Source: Verrucomicrobiota bacterium
Lineage (GTDB): Bacteria > Verrucomicrobiota > Kiritimatiellia > CAIQIC01 > Lenti-01
NCBI GenBank assembly: GCA_003451935.1
Contig: DMJA01000135.1
Coordinates: 1 to 5,891, forward strand
Direction: 5' to 3'
DNA length: 5,891 nucleotides
Shown: piece by piece, positions 1 to 5,891 of the stretch
Numbering within the stretch: position 1 is the first letter of the stretch
Layout of the letters: the number at the start of each line of letters is the position of its first letter
Notes under the pieces: generated by a model
Databases searched by the model: none
What the model saw: the letters and a program-made list of their open reading frames with translations, nothing else
Told to the model about the DNA's origin: nothing
Made by a program: the position numbers and the translations under genes

Positions 1-945
1 CCCACGCTCAAGACCCACACCATCCGCCTTGCCGTCGCCACGGCCATCGGCATCGTCCTGATGTTTTCGTTGCTGATGCTGGCCGTCAAATACCTCCAGC
101 GCGACTGGAACCAGAAACAACAGCGGGCACGCGCCTCCGAGGTGAAACCGGCTTCCGAGAAAACCGCGCCGCCGGATTCCATTCCGGCCGGCTGGACGTA
201 CGAGCTGCGCCCCTCCGCCACGCAACGGCAGATGGATCGGCTGACCTCCGATCCGCTCATCGCCAATCCGTGGCTCGTTTTCGCCCGCGGGCTGTCCGAC
301 AAGGCCGATCCCCAAGCCGTGCTGGCCGGCTTGCGCATGGCCATGGCCATCGGTGGCGAAAACGCCGAAATCAAGAATGACCTGGGTGCGGCCTATCTCC
401 GCCAGAAACGCACCCGGGATGCCGCCGCGCAGTTCTGCGCCGCCCGGCAGATCGCCCCCGGCTTCACCCCCGCCCTCTTCAATCTCGCCCTGTGCTCCAT
501 CGCCGACCGCAACCCGAGCCAAGCCGTGCGGAGGCTGGGAAAATATCTCGGCCATCGCCCCGATGATGTGGCGGCCCTGCGCCTGCAATCCACGTTGCTC
601 ACCCAACTCGGCCAGCCGCGCGACGCCTTGGACATGCTGGAAAAATTCCTGAAGGACCAGCCGCCCGAACAACCGCTCTTCCTCGAAGCCGCCATCCTGG
701 CCGCGCGCCTCGGCCAAAGCCGCAGCGCCCTCCGCTACATGGAAATCGCCTTGAATGGCAATCCCATCCAATCCGTCGTCCGCACCTATCAGTCCCCCGT
801 GTTCCGCGACATCCGCCTCTCCGGCGAAGGCGATGCCCTCGCCGCCCGCATGGCGGCCAAGGCGCGCACCGCCTTTGGCGCACCGCTTCCCGTGCAGGAA
901 ATCGAGCCCCTGCTCGCCCCCGCCCCGGATGCCAAAATCCGCTGA
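1..945 (+). CDS. Membrane-anchored tetratricopeptide-repeat protein, 5' end outside the window
   Basis: The frame is open from base 1 with no ATG, GTG or TTG before the ATG at 61. That ATG has no ribosome binding site and falls in the middle of a hydrophobic helix, so the true start is upstream of the window. Counting from the first in-window codon, residues about 9-31 form one transmembrane segment followed by a charged K/R/Q-rich stretch, then a Pro-rich linker. From about residue 120 to 256 there are four TPR-like helical pairs (about 122-154, 156-188, 190-220 and 224-256) with the usual Ala/Leu/Gly spacing and a Pro at the repeat ends. The tail has the 'SPVFRDIR' pattern often seen after the last TPR. 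TPRs are protein-binding scaffolds, so this is probably a signal-anchored protein whose repeats bind a partner. The specific role is unknown. It converges on comEC with no gap between the stop codons. The TPR fold is fairly sure; the function is not assigned. Confidence 0.75.
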   Translation, partial: PTLKTHTIRLAVATAIGIVLMFSLLMLAVKYLQRDWNQKQQRARASEVKPASEKTAPPDSIPAGWTYELRPSATQRQMDRLTSDPLIANPWLVFARGLSDKADPQAVLAGLRMAMAIGGENAEIKNDLGAAYLRQKRTRDAAAQFCAARQIAPGFTPALFNLALCSIADRNPSQAVRRLGKYLGHRPDDVAALRLQSTLLTQLGQPRDALDMLEKFLKDQPPEQPLFLEAAILAARLGQSRSALRYMEIALNGNPIQSVVRTYQSPVFRDIRLSGEGDALAARMAAKARTAFGAPLPVQEIEPLLAPAPDAKIR

Positions 946-964
946 TTACGGCTTCGCCGTAATC
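944..964. terminator. Perfect hairpin shared by two convergent genes
   Basis: A 9-bp perfect inverted repeat (944-952 with 956-964) encloses a 3-base TTC loop. It includes the last two bases of the TGA stop of the TPR gene (943-945) and the whole TAA stop of comEC (946-948, read on the minus strand). On the plus strand no T-run follows. On the minus strand the stem is followed after a few bases by TTTT (933-936). It may act as a two-way terminator or as an RNA 3'-end protecting structure; the stem is certain, the function is inferred. Confidence 0.5.
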
Positions 965-3381
965 CGATATCCCAAGGCCGGCCAGCGCGCCGGAGCTCCG
1001 TCCAGATCCACGTGGACCGCCCCCTGCCGGTCGGTCCGCCAAATGCGGACATTTCGTGCGGCGAGACGCGCGAGCGTGGCCTCGGAGGGATGCCGTCCAT
1101 CCGAATGCGGACCGGCACTGATGATCGCATCCTTGGGCCGCACCGCTTCCAGCCAGTCCGCGGAAGTGGCGCCCGCATCTCCGTGCCGGCCCACGACCAG
1201 GACCGACGCCGCAAGGGAGCGACCCTGCGCCACCATGGCTTTTTCCTGTTCCCCGCCGACATCGCCCGCCAGCAGAATGGAAACCCCGTAACGCGCCACC
1301 CGCATCGCCAGCGAAGCATCGTCCGCGCTCGCCATCTTCATTCGATCCTTCGGCGGCCACAGCATAGCCCACGCCATGTCGCCAGGCCAATCCCCCGCAT
1401 CGCCCGCGCCTAGGCGGCGGATGGGCACCCCGGAGGCCGCCGCTTGATCCAAGGTCTCCCGCATCAAGGGGGATGTCCACCAGTTTCCCGGAACCCAAAG
1501 TTCCCCGACCGGCACCTGGCCCATCAGCCACCGCGCCGCGCCGATGTGCCGCGCATCCGAATGGGACAACACCATCGCATCCAGACGATTCACGCCTTCG
1601 CGCCGCAACTGGCGCAAGACGTCCTCCGCTCGCAATTCCGGTCCCGTATCCACCAGGATCCGGTCCGTCCGCGCCTGGACCAGCGCGGCGCTGCCCTCGC
1701 CCACATCCAGCACGGACACCCGGCAGCGGCGCGCATCCCAGGCCCCCCACCCCAATGCCAAGGCCGCCAGCAGCACGAGCCCCGCCGCCAGGGCGCCGCG
1801 CACACGCCGCGCCATCACCGTGGCGGCCGCCAAGAGGACATACCAGGCCAGCACCCCCGCGGCCGGCGGCGTGCGGACGAACCAATGGCCGCCGGGCATC
1901 TCCGCCGCCCATTCGATGCAAAGCGTCAGGAAGGAGGCCACCGCCCAGGCGGCATGGTTGAACACCTCGGAAAAGAACCCTCCGAGCGGCGCGCACAGCA
2001 GGCTCATCACGCCGGCCAGCAGGATGAAGAAGGCGGAGGGGATCACCAAGAGGTTCATCCCCAGCGCCACCGGCGAAAACAGATTGAAGAAATAGGCCGT
2101 CAACGGCGCGGTCCCGATCCAGGCCGACACCGTCACCAAGGAGAACCGCGCGGCATGCAACCCGGTTTCGCGCACCCGCCGCCCCCGGGGCAGCTCCTCG
2201 CCGGGCAATTGCCAGTGGTCGCGGCGAAACACGCGAACAGCCCAGACATCCATCAGCGGCTGGATCGCCAGCAGGCCCGCCACGGCCGTGAAGGACAGCA
2301 GGAAGCCCAGATCGCCCAGTTGCGCGGGAGCCGCCACCAAAATCGCGATGGCTGCCACCGCCAAGCCCGAAATCGCATCCGGGCGACGGTTCAGGAAAGG
2401 CGCCAACAGCATCAGCGAAGCCATCACGCACGCGCGGATCGCACTGGTGGCTGCGCCGGTGGTGATCGTGTAGATGGCCAGCATCGGCGCCAGGAACAGG
2501 AACCAACGCGTCATCGGAATCCGCAGGGCGCGCAGCAACCCCGCGATCATCAGCGACACCATGCCCACATGCGCGCCCGAAATCGCGAAGATGTGCACAG
2601 TCCCCGTGGCCGCGAAATCCTGCCGAAGGGCGCGGGGCAGGTCTTCGCGATATCCCAGCAACAAGGCCTGCAGCAGGCCCCGCTCCTCGGGAAAATCCTC
2701 CAACCCGCGGGCCAGGATTGCGCGACAGACCCTGCGCCGTTCCATGCACCACGCCACAACCGGGTTGCCCCGGCCGGCGTCGAGAAAGGCCGCCCGGTCC
2801 GAATCCACCACCGCCTGGTTTTCCGGCAGAAGGAACAGCCCCGTCCGGCGCAGCACCGCCGGGCGCACGATGCCATGCAGACGCCACCGCTCGCCATAGC
2901 GCGGCAGGCGCCCGCCGGGCATTTCGCCGCGCAGCACGACGCGGATGCGGTCATCCACCCGTCGCCAGATGCCCTCCCGGTTCAATCCTTCGACGTGCGC
3001 GGCAAACACCGCATCGGATTCCCTCGGCGTCGCATCCTCCCGCGCCACCGCGACGAATTGCACGTATTCCATCGGACGGCCCATCATCGCCGGCAGCGAG
3101 GCCGCCGAATGGCCGCTGGTCGCTTGCCGGGCATGGGCCGCCATCAACAGGAAGGCCACCGCCATCAGCGGGAGAATGGACCCGCTGCGCCGAACCCACA
3201 CAAACAGCGGCAGCAACAGGAGCGCCCCGGCCCCCCAGAACCACATTGGCGAGATCGGCGTGCAGATGCCGACGGCCGTCCCCGCGATGGCGGGAAACGC
3301 CAGCCCCACCATGGCCCGGCGCCGAGGCGGACGCACCCGGACATTCGTCCACCGCAATTCGTCTTCCATCCATTGTTCCAC
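946..3381 (-). CDS. comEC: ComEC/Rec2-family DNA uptake channel protein with degenerate metallo-beta-lactamase domain
   Basis: An 811-residue inner-membrane protein, full length for the family, which moves single-stranded DNA into the cytoplasm during natural transformation. Three parts are visible. First come N-terminal membrane helices (about 23-82) and a soluble DUF4131/OB-like region (about 100-190). Next is the polytopic Competence domain (about 220-540) with the family signature around 261-274, including 'SGAHVG' (His271). Last is a C-terminal metallo-beta-lactamase-like domain (about 554-805) beginning at 'VLDVGEG' (Asp559). In that last domain the expected HxDxDH motif reads H607-S-D609-A-R611-H612, so the second Asp is Arg. 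The family 'HHGS' reads R732-H-G-D735, and the Asp after 'VGQG' is Ser. Asp707 of the 'GD' motif and His764 remain. The start is a GTG at 3379-3381, two codons after an in-frame TGA; GGAGG lies 14 bases upstream. ATG at 3369 is the alternative start. No other competence gene is in view. Family assignment is firm; nuclease activity is doubtful. Confidence 0.93.
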   Translation of the reverse strand: MEQWMEDELRWTNVRVRPPRRRAMVGLAFPAIAGTAVGICTPISPMWFWGAGALLLLPLFVWVRRSGSILPLMAVAFLLMAAHARQATSGHSAASLPAMMGRPMEYVQFVAVAREDATPRESDAVFAAHVEGLNREGIWRRVDDRIRVVLRGEMPGGRLPRYGERWRLHGIVRPAVLRRTGLFLLPENQAVVDSDRAAFLDAGRGNPVVAWCMERRRVCRAILARGLEDFPEERGLLQALLLGYREDLPRALRQDFAATGTVHIFAISGAHVGMVSLMIAGLLRALRIPMTRWFLFLAPMLAIYTITTGAATSAIRACVMASLMLLAPFLNRRPDAISGLAVAAIAILVAAPAQLGDLGFLLSFTAVAGLLAIQPLMDVWAVRVFRRDHWQLPGEELPRGRRVRETGLHAARFSLVTVSAWIGTAPLTAYFFNLFSPVALGMNLLVIPSAFFILLAGVMSLLCAPLGGFFSEVFNHAAWAVASFLTLCIEWAAEMPGGHWFVRTPPAAGVLAWYVLLAAATVMARRVRGALAAGLVLLAALALGWGAWDARRCRVSVLDVGEGSAALVQARTDRILVDTGPELRAEDVLRQLRREGVNRLDAMVLSHSDARHIGAARWLMGQVPVGELWVPGNWWTSPLMRETLDQAAASGVPIRRLGAGDAGDWPGDMAWAMLWPPKDRMKMASADDASLAMRVARYGVSILLAGDVGGEQEKAMVAQGRSLAASVLVVGRHGDAGATSADWLEAVRPKDAIISAGPHSDGRHPSEATLARLAARNVRIWRTDRQGAVHVDLDGAPARWPALGYRITAKP

Positions 3382-3395
3382 GGTTCAGCTTCGCA

Positions 3396-3400
3396 CCTCC
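3396..3400 (-). promoter_or_regulatory. Likely ribosome binding site of comEC
   Basis: On the minus strand this is GGAGG, 14 bases before the GTG at 3381. The spacing is long, and 26 bases to the alternative ATG at 3369 would be too long. It therefore favours the GTG start, weakly. Confidence 0.4.
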
Positions 3401-3559
3401 CGCCCCTTCTACTCCCTGCAAATCCCCGCGACAAGCCGCAAGCCCGCCACGAAAATTCCAGGAAAATTCCCCCTTTTCGGCGACCGGCGACCCATCCCCA
3501 TCGGCGAAAGCCAAGCGGTATTCTGGCAAGACCGTCGCCAGATTCTTTTAAATTCCAGC

Positions 3560-3595
3560 TTTATCTATGCACAGTTTATTAACTATTCATAGATG
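3560..3595. repeat. Diverged direct repeat, copy 1
   Basis: This 36-base segment matches 3661-3696 at 27 of 36 positions without gaps. The match includes identical TTTATCT at the left and TTAACTAT at 3579-3586. The two copies are 101 bases apart within the AT-rich island before comEC. It may be a pair of regulator-binding sites, or a chance similarity favoured by the low-complexity composition. Confidence 0.4.
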
Positions 3596-3597
3596 CA

Positions 3598-3624
3598 ATG
3601 ATAGATCCCAATATTTGACATCAA
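3598..3624 (-). promoter_or_regulatory. Weak sigma-70-like promoter candidate for comEC
   Basis: Read on the minus strand, TTGATG (3619-3624) and TATCAT (3598-3603) resemble -35 and -10 boxes. They are only 15 bases apart, shorter than the preferred 17. It lies in the AT-rich island and points toward comEC about 215 bases away. Other AT-rich hexamers nearby could serve equally well, so this is a low-certainty guess. Confidence 0.2.
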
Positions 3625-3660
3625 GGAATTACACAGAATCTAACAGTGTAAACATAAATA

Positions 3661-3696
3661 TTTATCTGCGGAGTGTTAATTAACTATGCGTCGATG
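3661..3696. repeat. Diverged direct repeat, copy 2
   Basis: Partner of the segment at 3560-3595. It carries TTTATCT at its left end and the palindrome GTTAATTAAC (3675-3684), which the other copy has only in part. It lies about 45 bases beyond the fabF terminator in the direction of transcription. Confidence 0.4.
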
Positions 3697-3735
3697 TTTT
3701 TTGCGTTGTAAGCCATGGCGAGAGACCCGGCGTAT

Positions 3736-3768
3736 AACAAAAAGGGAGCCCCGGGATGAGGCTCCCTT
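3736..3768 (-). terminator. Rho-independent terminator of fabF
   Basis: On the minus strand a 9-bp perfect stem (3760-3768 with 3742-3750; core GGGAGCC/GGCTCCC) and a 9-base loop run straight into TTTTTGTT. It begins about 22 bases after the fabF stop. On the plus strand no T-run follows, so it works in the fabF direction only. Confidence 0.9.
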
Positions 3769-3789
3769 GCGCAGCGCAGGCCGCCGGCT

Positions 3790-5034
3790 TCAGATGGCCT
3801 TGAAGCAAAGAGTCGCGTTGTGGCCGCCAAAGCCGAGCGAGTTGTTCAGGCAGGCGCGGATCTTCGCTTTGCGAGCGACATTGGGCACATAGTCCAAATC
3901 GCAGGCGGGGTCGGGCGTGGTGTAATTGATCGTCGGTGGCAGGACGCTGTCGCGGATGGCGAGGGCGCAAACCACCGATTCGACGCCACCGGCGGCTCCC
4001 AGCAGGTGGCCCGTCATGCTCTTGGTCGAGCTGACGGCCACGCGGCGGGCCTCGGCCTCGCCCAGGGCGATCTTGATGGCCTTGGTTTCGCCGGCGTCGT
4101 TCAGTTCGGTGCTGGTGCCGTGGGCGTTGATATAATCGATGTCCGACGGCTTCAGTCCGGCATCCTGCATGGCCAGCATCATGCCGCGGGAGGGACCGCC
4201 AGCGCTCTCGTCGGGAGCGGTGATGTGATAGGCATCGCCCGTGCAGCCAAAGCCTGCCAGCTCGCAGTAGATCTTGGCACCGCGGGCCTTGGCATGACCG
4301 TATTCCTCGATGATCAGCATGCCGGCTCCTTCGCCCATGACGAAGCCATCACGATCCTTGTCAAACGGGCGGCTCGCGGTTTTGGGATCGTCGTTGCGAG
4401 TGCTGAGGGCGCGCATGGCGTTGAAGCCGCCGACGCCCAGTTCGCAGATGGCCCCTTCCGCCCCGCCGGCCAGCATCACATCGGCCGCTCCGGTGCGGAT
4501 GAGGCCGAGCGCCGAGCCCAAGCAATGGGTGCCGGAGGCGCAAGCGGTTACGACGGCGAAATTGGGTCCCTTCATGCCATGGTTGATCGAAATCAGACCC
4601 GGCAGGATGTTGACAATCATCTGCGGAATGATGAACGGGGAGAAACGCCCCGGCCCCCGGGAGCGAAGCACATCCATTTGCGACTGCAGAATCTGCAATC
4701 CGCCCACGCCGGAGGCCGCCACGACGCCGACGCGGGTTGCGTCTTCCTTGGCCATGTCCAGCCCGGAATCAACCACCGCCATCTTGGCGGCGGCCACGCC
4801 GTAATGGCAGAAGGGATCCATCCGGCGCGCTTCCTTCTTCGGAACGAAGTCGTCGAGGTTGAAGCCCTTGACCTGGCCGGCGAATTTCGTGTCGAACGCC
4901 GTGGTATCAAAATAGGTGATGGGGCCAATGCCGGATTCGCCGGCTTGGATGGCCGCCCAGAAGGATTCCAGCGTGCTGCCCACGGGACTCACCACGCCCA
5001 ACCCCGTCACGACTACGCGTCTATTTTCCGCCAT
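3790..5034 (-). CDS. fabF: 3-oxoacyl-[acyl-carrier-protein] synthase II
   Basis: A 414-residue cytoplasmic condensing enzyme of type II fatty acid synthesis. It joins malonyl-ACP to an acyl-ACP with loss of CO2 and lengthens the chain by two carbons. The thiolase fold is complete. The N-terminal 'VVVTGLGVVSPVG' (7-19) is typical. The nucleophile is Cys165 in 'TACASGTH', the catalytic histidines are His305 ('NAHGTST') and His343 ('SMTGHLLGAAGG'), with Lys338 before the latter and the gating Phe402 in 'GFGGHN'. These match the Cys-His-His set of E. coli FabF at nearly the same positions, and the length is normal (about 413). The two histidines separate it from FabH (His-Asn), and the length and motifs favour FabF over FabB. 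The ATG at 5034 gives the family N-terminus although its Shine-Dalgarno sequence is weak (GGATGG, 5041-5046). It follows acpP after 104 bases that hold a terminator-like hairpin. Confidence 0.97.
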   Translation of the reverse strand: MAENRRVVVTGLGVVSPVGSTLESFWAAIQAGESGIGPITYFDTTAFDTKFAGQVKGFNLDDFVPKKEARRMDPFCHYGVAAAKMAVVDSGLDMAKEDATRVGVVAASGVGGLQILQSQMDVLRSRGPGRFSPFIIPQMIVNILPGLISINHGMKGPNFAVVTACASGTHCLGSALGLIRTGAADVMLAGGAEGAICELGVGGFNAMRALSTRNDDPKTASRPFDKDRDGFVMGEGAGMLIIEEYGHAKARGAKIYCELAGFGCTGDAYHITAPDESAGGPSRGMMLAMQDAGLKPSDIDYINAHGTSTELNDAGETKAIKIALGEAEARRVAVSSTKSMTGHLLGAAGGVESVVCALAIRDSVLPPTINYTTPDPACDLDYVPNVARKAKIRACLNNSLGFGGHNATLCFKAI

Positions 5035-5064
5035 GGCCTACCATCCAATCTTTATCTCAACCTA

Positions 5065-5110
5065 GAAAAACGGGCCGAGCCTCCGCCACAATGGCGAGCG
5101 GTCCCGGCCC
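5065..5110 (-). terminator. Terminator or attenuator hairpin between acpP and fabF
   Basis: Read on the minus strand, GGGCCG (5105-5110) pairs with CGGCCC (5072-5077). Inside this, CGCCA (5092-5096) and TGGCG (5084-5088) form a perfect tip with a 3-base loop, with a partly paired middle. The stem runs into GTTTTTC (5065-5071). It starts 28 bases after the acpP stop. The shape is that of an intrinsic terminator, probably leaky since fabF lies directly downstream with no evident promoter of its own. Confidence 0.75.
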
Positions 5111-5138
5111 CATGTGTCGATCACCCAAATGGGCGGGC

Positions 5139-5378
5139 CTACTTGTCGAAGCCCTTTTCCTTCAGGTAGTTGATCACCGCGCCGACGGTCGTCAGCTTCT
5201 CGGCATCTTCATCCGGAATCTCGGCTCCGAATTCCTCTTCGAAGGCCATGACCAGCTCGACGGTGTCCAGGGAATCGGCGCCCAGGTCCTCGATGAAGGA
5301 GGCTTCCGGAACGACCTGGTCCTTGTTCACGCCCAGCTGCTCGACGATGATGTCTTTGACTTTGTCTGCAAGTGCCAT
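5139..5378 (-). CDS. acpP: Acyl carrier protein
   Basis: A 79-residue acidic, helical protein that carries the growing acyl chain on a 4'-phosphopantetheine arm and passes it among the fatty-acid enzymes. The prosthetic-group site is Ser36 in 'DLGADSLDTVEL', the family hallmark. The acidic helix II that docks partner enzymes follows ('ELVMAFEEEF'). Length and sequence are those of a canonical bacterial ACP. The reading frame stays open up to 5453, but the start is set at 5378. There, GGAG (5386-5389) lies seven bases before the ATG, the protein begins 'MALADKVKDI' as ACPs do, and the upstream extension would overlap the end of fabG and has no homologous look. It sits 34 bases after fabG and is followed by a terminator-like hairpin, consistent with high expression relative to fabF. 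Confidence 0.98.
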   Translation of the reverse strand: MALADKVKDIIVEQLGVNKDQVVPEASFIEDLGADSLDTVELVMAFEEEFGAEIPDEDAEKLTTVGAVINYLKEKGFDK

Positions 5379-5385
5379 TGTGTTT

Positions 5386-5389
5386 CTCC
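5386..5389 (-). promoter_or_regulatory. Ribosome binding site of acpP
   Basis: GGAG on the minus strand, seven bases before the ATG at 5378. It decides the start against the longer open frame. The surrounding leader is A-rich and likely unstructured, which suits a highly translated gene. Confidence 0.8.
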
Positions 5390-5412
5390 GTTGTTGTTTT
5401 CTTTTTTTTAAA

Positions 5413-5891
5413 TCACCACACCATGCCGCCGCAAACGGCAAGCGTCTGTCCATTCACATAGGCGGCATTGTCGCTGGCCAAAAAGGCAACCGCCTTGGCC
5501 ACATCTTCGGGCTCGCCGGGACGCCCCAGCGGCACCAGCCGGAGCATGGCCTCCTTGGCCGGCTCGGACAGTTTTTCGGTCATCGCGGTGCGGATAAAGC
5601 CGGGGGCGACCGCATTCACGCGGACGTTCCGGCTGCCGAGCTCCTTGGCGGTGGTCTTGGTCAACGCGATCAGGCCGGCTTTGGAGGCGGTGTAGTTCGC
5701 CTGGCCCGCGTTGCCCATGATGCCCACCACGCTGGCGATGTTGACGATCGCGCCGGAGCGCTGCTTCATCATGTATTTCACCACGGCCTTCGTGACGAGG
5801 AACGCGCCCTTGAGGTTGATGTCCAGCACCGCGTCCCAATCCTCCTCCGTCATGCGGATGAGCAAGGTGTCGCGGGTGATGCCGGCGTTGT
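5413..5891 (-). CDS. fabG: 3-oxoacyl-[acyl-carrier-protein] reductase, N-terminus cut by the window edge
   Basis: C-terminal 158 residues of the NADPH-dependent reductase that converts 3-oxoacyl-ACP to 3-hydroxyacyl-ACP, the first reduction of each elongation cycle. It is a classical short-chain dehydrogenase. Numbering from the first complete in-window codon, 'NAGITRDTLL' (1-10) is the family NAG motif. The catalytic tetrad is Asn25 ('DINLKGAF'), Ser53 ('NIASVVG'), Tyr66 and Lys70 ('NYTASKAG'), with the 13- and 4-residue spacings of FabG. 'VNAVAPGFIRTAMT' and the C-terminal 'NGQTLAVCGGMVW' complete the pattern. Roughly 85-90 residues, including the Rossmann TGxxxGxG nucleotide-binding loop, should lie beyond the right edge. 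The adjacent acpP and fabF make FabG the right choice among the many SDR enzymes. The gene appears intact where visible. Confidence 0.95.
   Translation of the reverse strand, partial: NAGITRDTLLIRMTEEDWDAVLDINLKGAFLVTKAVVKYMMKQRSGAIVNIASVVGIMGNAGQANYTASKAGLIALTKTTAKELGSRNVRVNAVAPGFIRTAMTEKLSEPAKEAMLRLVPLGRPGEPEDVAKAVAFLASDNAAYVNGQTLAVCGGMVW

Larger units (their letters stand above)
3382..3735. other. Intergenic region with AT-rich island upstream of comEC
   Basis: This stretch between comEC and the fabF terminator shows no open frame that resembles a protein. Bases 3382-3540 have the GC-rich composition of the surroundings and would be comEC leader. Bases 3541-3690 are sharply AT-rich (45 of 150 are G or C by hand count). 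They contain the diverged direct repeat listed separately, a 10-bp palindrome GTTAATTAAC at 3675-3684, and a 7-bp inverted repeat (3563-3569 with 3588-3594). Because fabF is terminated before this region and comEC begins after it, the comEC promoter and any regulator sites should lie here. No tRNA or known RNA structure was recognised. Confidence 0.6.

Noticed and set aside
599..2887. Minus-strand open frame of 762 codons overlapping comEC and the TPR gene
   Set aside because: It runs in another frame through comEC and antisense to the TPR gene. It is Gly/Arg/Ala-rich and low in complexity, with no recognisable motif.
2951..3529. Minus-strand open frame of 192 codons starting upstream of comEC, as a possible leader gene or frameshifted N-terminus
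   Set aside because: Most of it is comEC read in the wrong frame. The unique first 50 residues show no family pattern, and comEC already has a complete N-terminus with an in-frame stop just before it.
3522..3547. 6-bp inverted repeat (TCTGGC/GCCAGA) followed by TTCTTTT on the plus strand, resembling a terminator
   Set aside because: The stem is short with a 9-base loop, and no plus-strand transcript is expected to reach it.
1444..3582. Plus-strand open frame of 712 codons antisense to comEC
   Set aside because: The predicted protein is mostly His, Arg, Pro and Gln with no domain pattern. It is the kind of long open frame that GC-rich codon use produces opposite a real gene, and ComEC on the other strand has clear family motifs throughout.
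3615..3643. Plus-strand TTGACA resembling a -35 box
   Set aside because: No acceptable -10 box occurs 16-18 bases downstream, and no plus-strand gene follows.
3686..3892. Short plus-strand open frame of 68 codons after the AT-rich island
   Set aside because: It passes through the fabF terminator and into the antisense of the fabF 3' end, has no ribosome binding site and is Arg-rich with no motif.
3820..5169. Plus-strand open frame of 449 codons antisense to fabF
   Set aside because: Shadow of fabF, whose catalytic residues and length are canonical; the antisense product looks like no known family.
5379..5453. 25-residue N-terminal extension of acpP
   Set aside because: ACPs begin at the 'MALADKV' position, which has a good ribosome binding site. 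The extension overlaps the end of fabG and is not ACP-like.

Overview
The window is a GC-rich bacterial chromosomal segment. It holds three complete genes (comEC, fabF, acpP) and two cut by the window edges (a TPR membrane protein on the left, fabG on the right). The fatty-acid genes and the two-step ComEC architecture are typical of bacteria with a type II fatty acid synthase. The sequence alone does not fix the phylum; a PVC-group or similar GC-rich Gram-negative lineage is only a guess.

Layout, left to right. Positions 1-945 (+) encode the C-terminal part of a membrane-anchored tetratricopeptide-repeat protein whose start lies outside the window. It meets comEC (946-3381, -) head-on: the two stop codons are directly adjacent, and a perfect 9-bp hairpin covers both. 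comEC encodes a full-length three-part DNA-uptake channel protein, but its C-terminal metallo-beta-lactamase domain has lost several of the residues expected for metal binding. Positions 3382-3735 carry no convincing gene. The middle of this stretch (about 3541-3690) is strikingly AT-rich (45 of 150 bases are G/C by hand count), contains a diverged direct repeat with a 101-bp period, and probably holds the comEC promoter.

From 3736 to the right edge, all genes are on the minus strand and form a fatty-acid elongation cluster read fabG > acpP > fabF. FabG reduces 3-oxoacyl-ACP, AcpP carries the growing chain, and FabF performs the condensation. A strong hairpin followed by a T-run lies between acpP and fabF, and a second, textbook intrinsic terminator follows fabF. 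This arrangement would let acpP be expressed at a higher level than fabF and isolates the cluster from comEC.

I did not find a new defence system, mobile element, CRISPR array, tRNA or rRNA. The points most worth a second look are the degraded nuclease-like domain of ComEC, the hairpin shared by two stop codons, the AT-rich island with its repeat, and the acpP/fabF attenuator-like hairpin.
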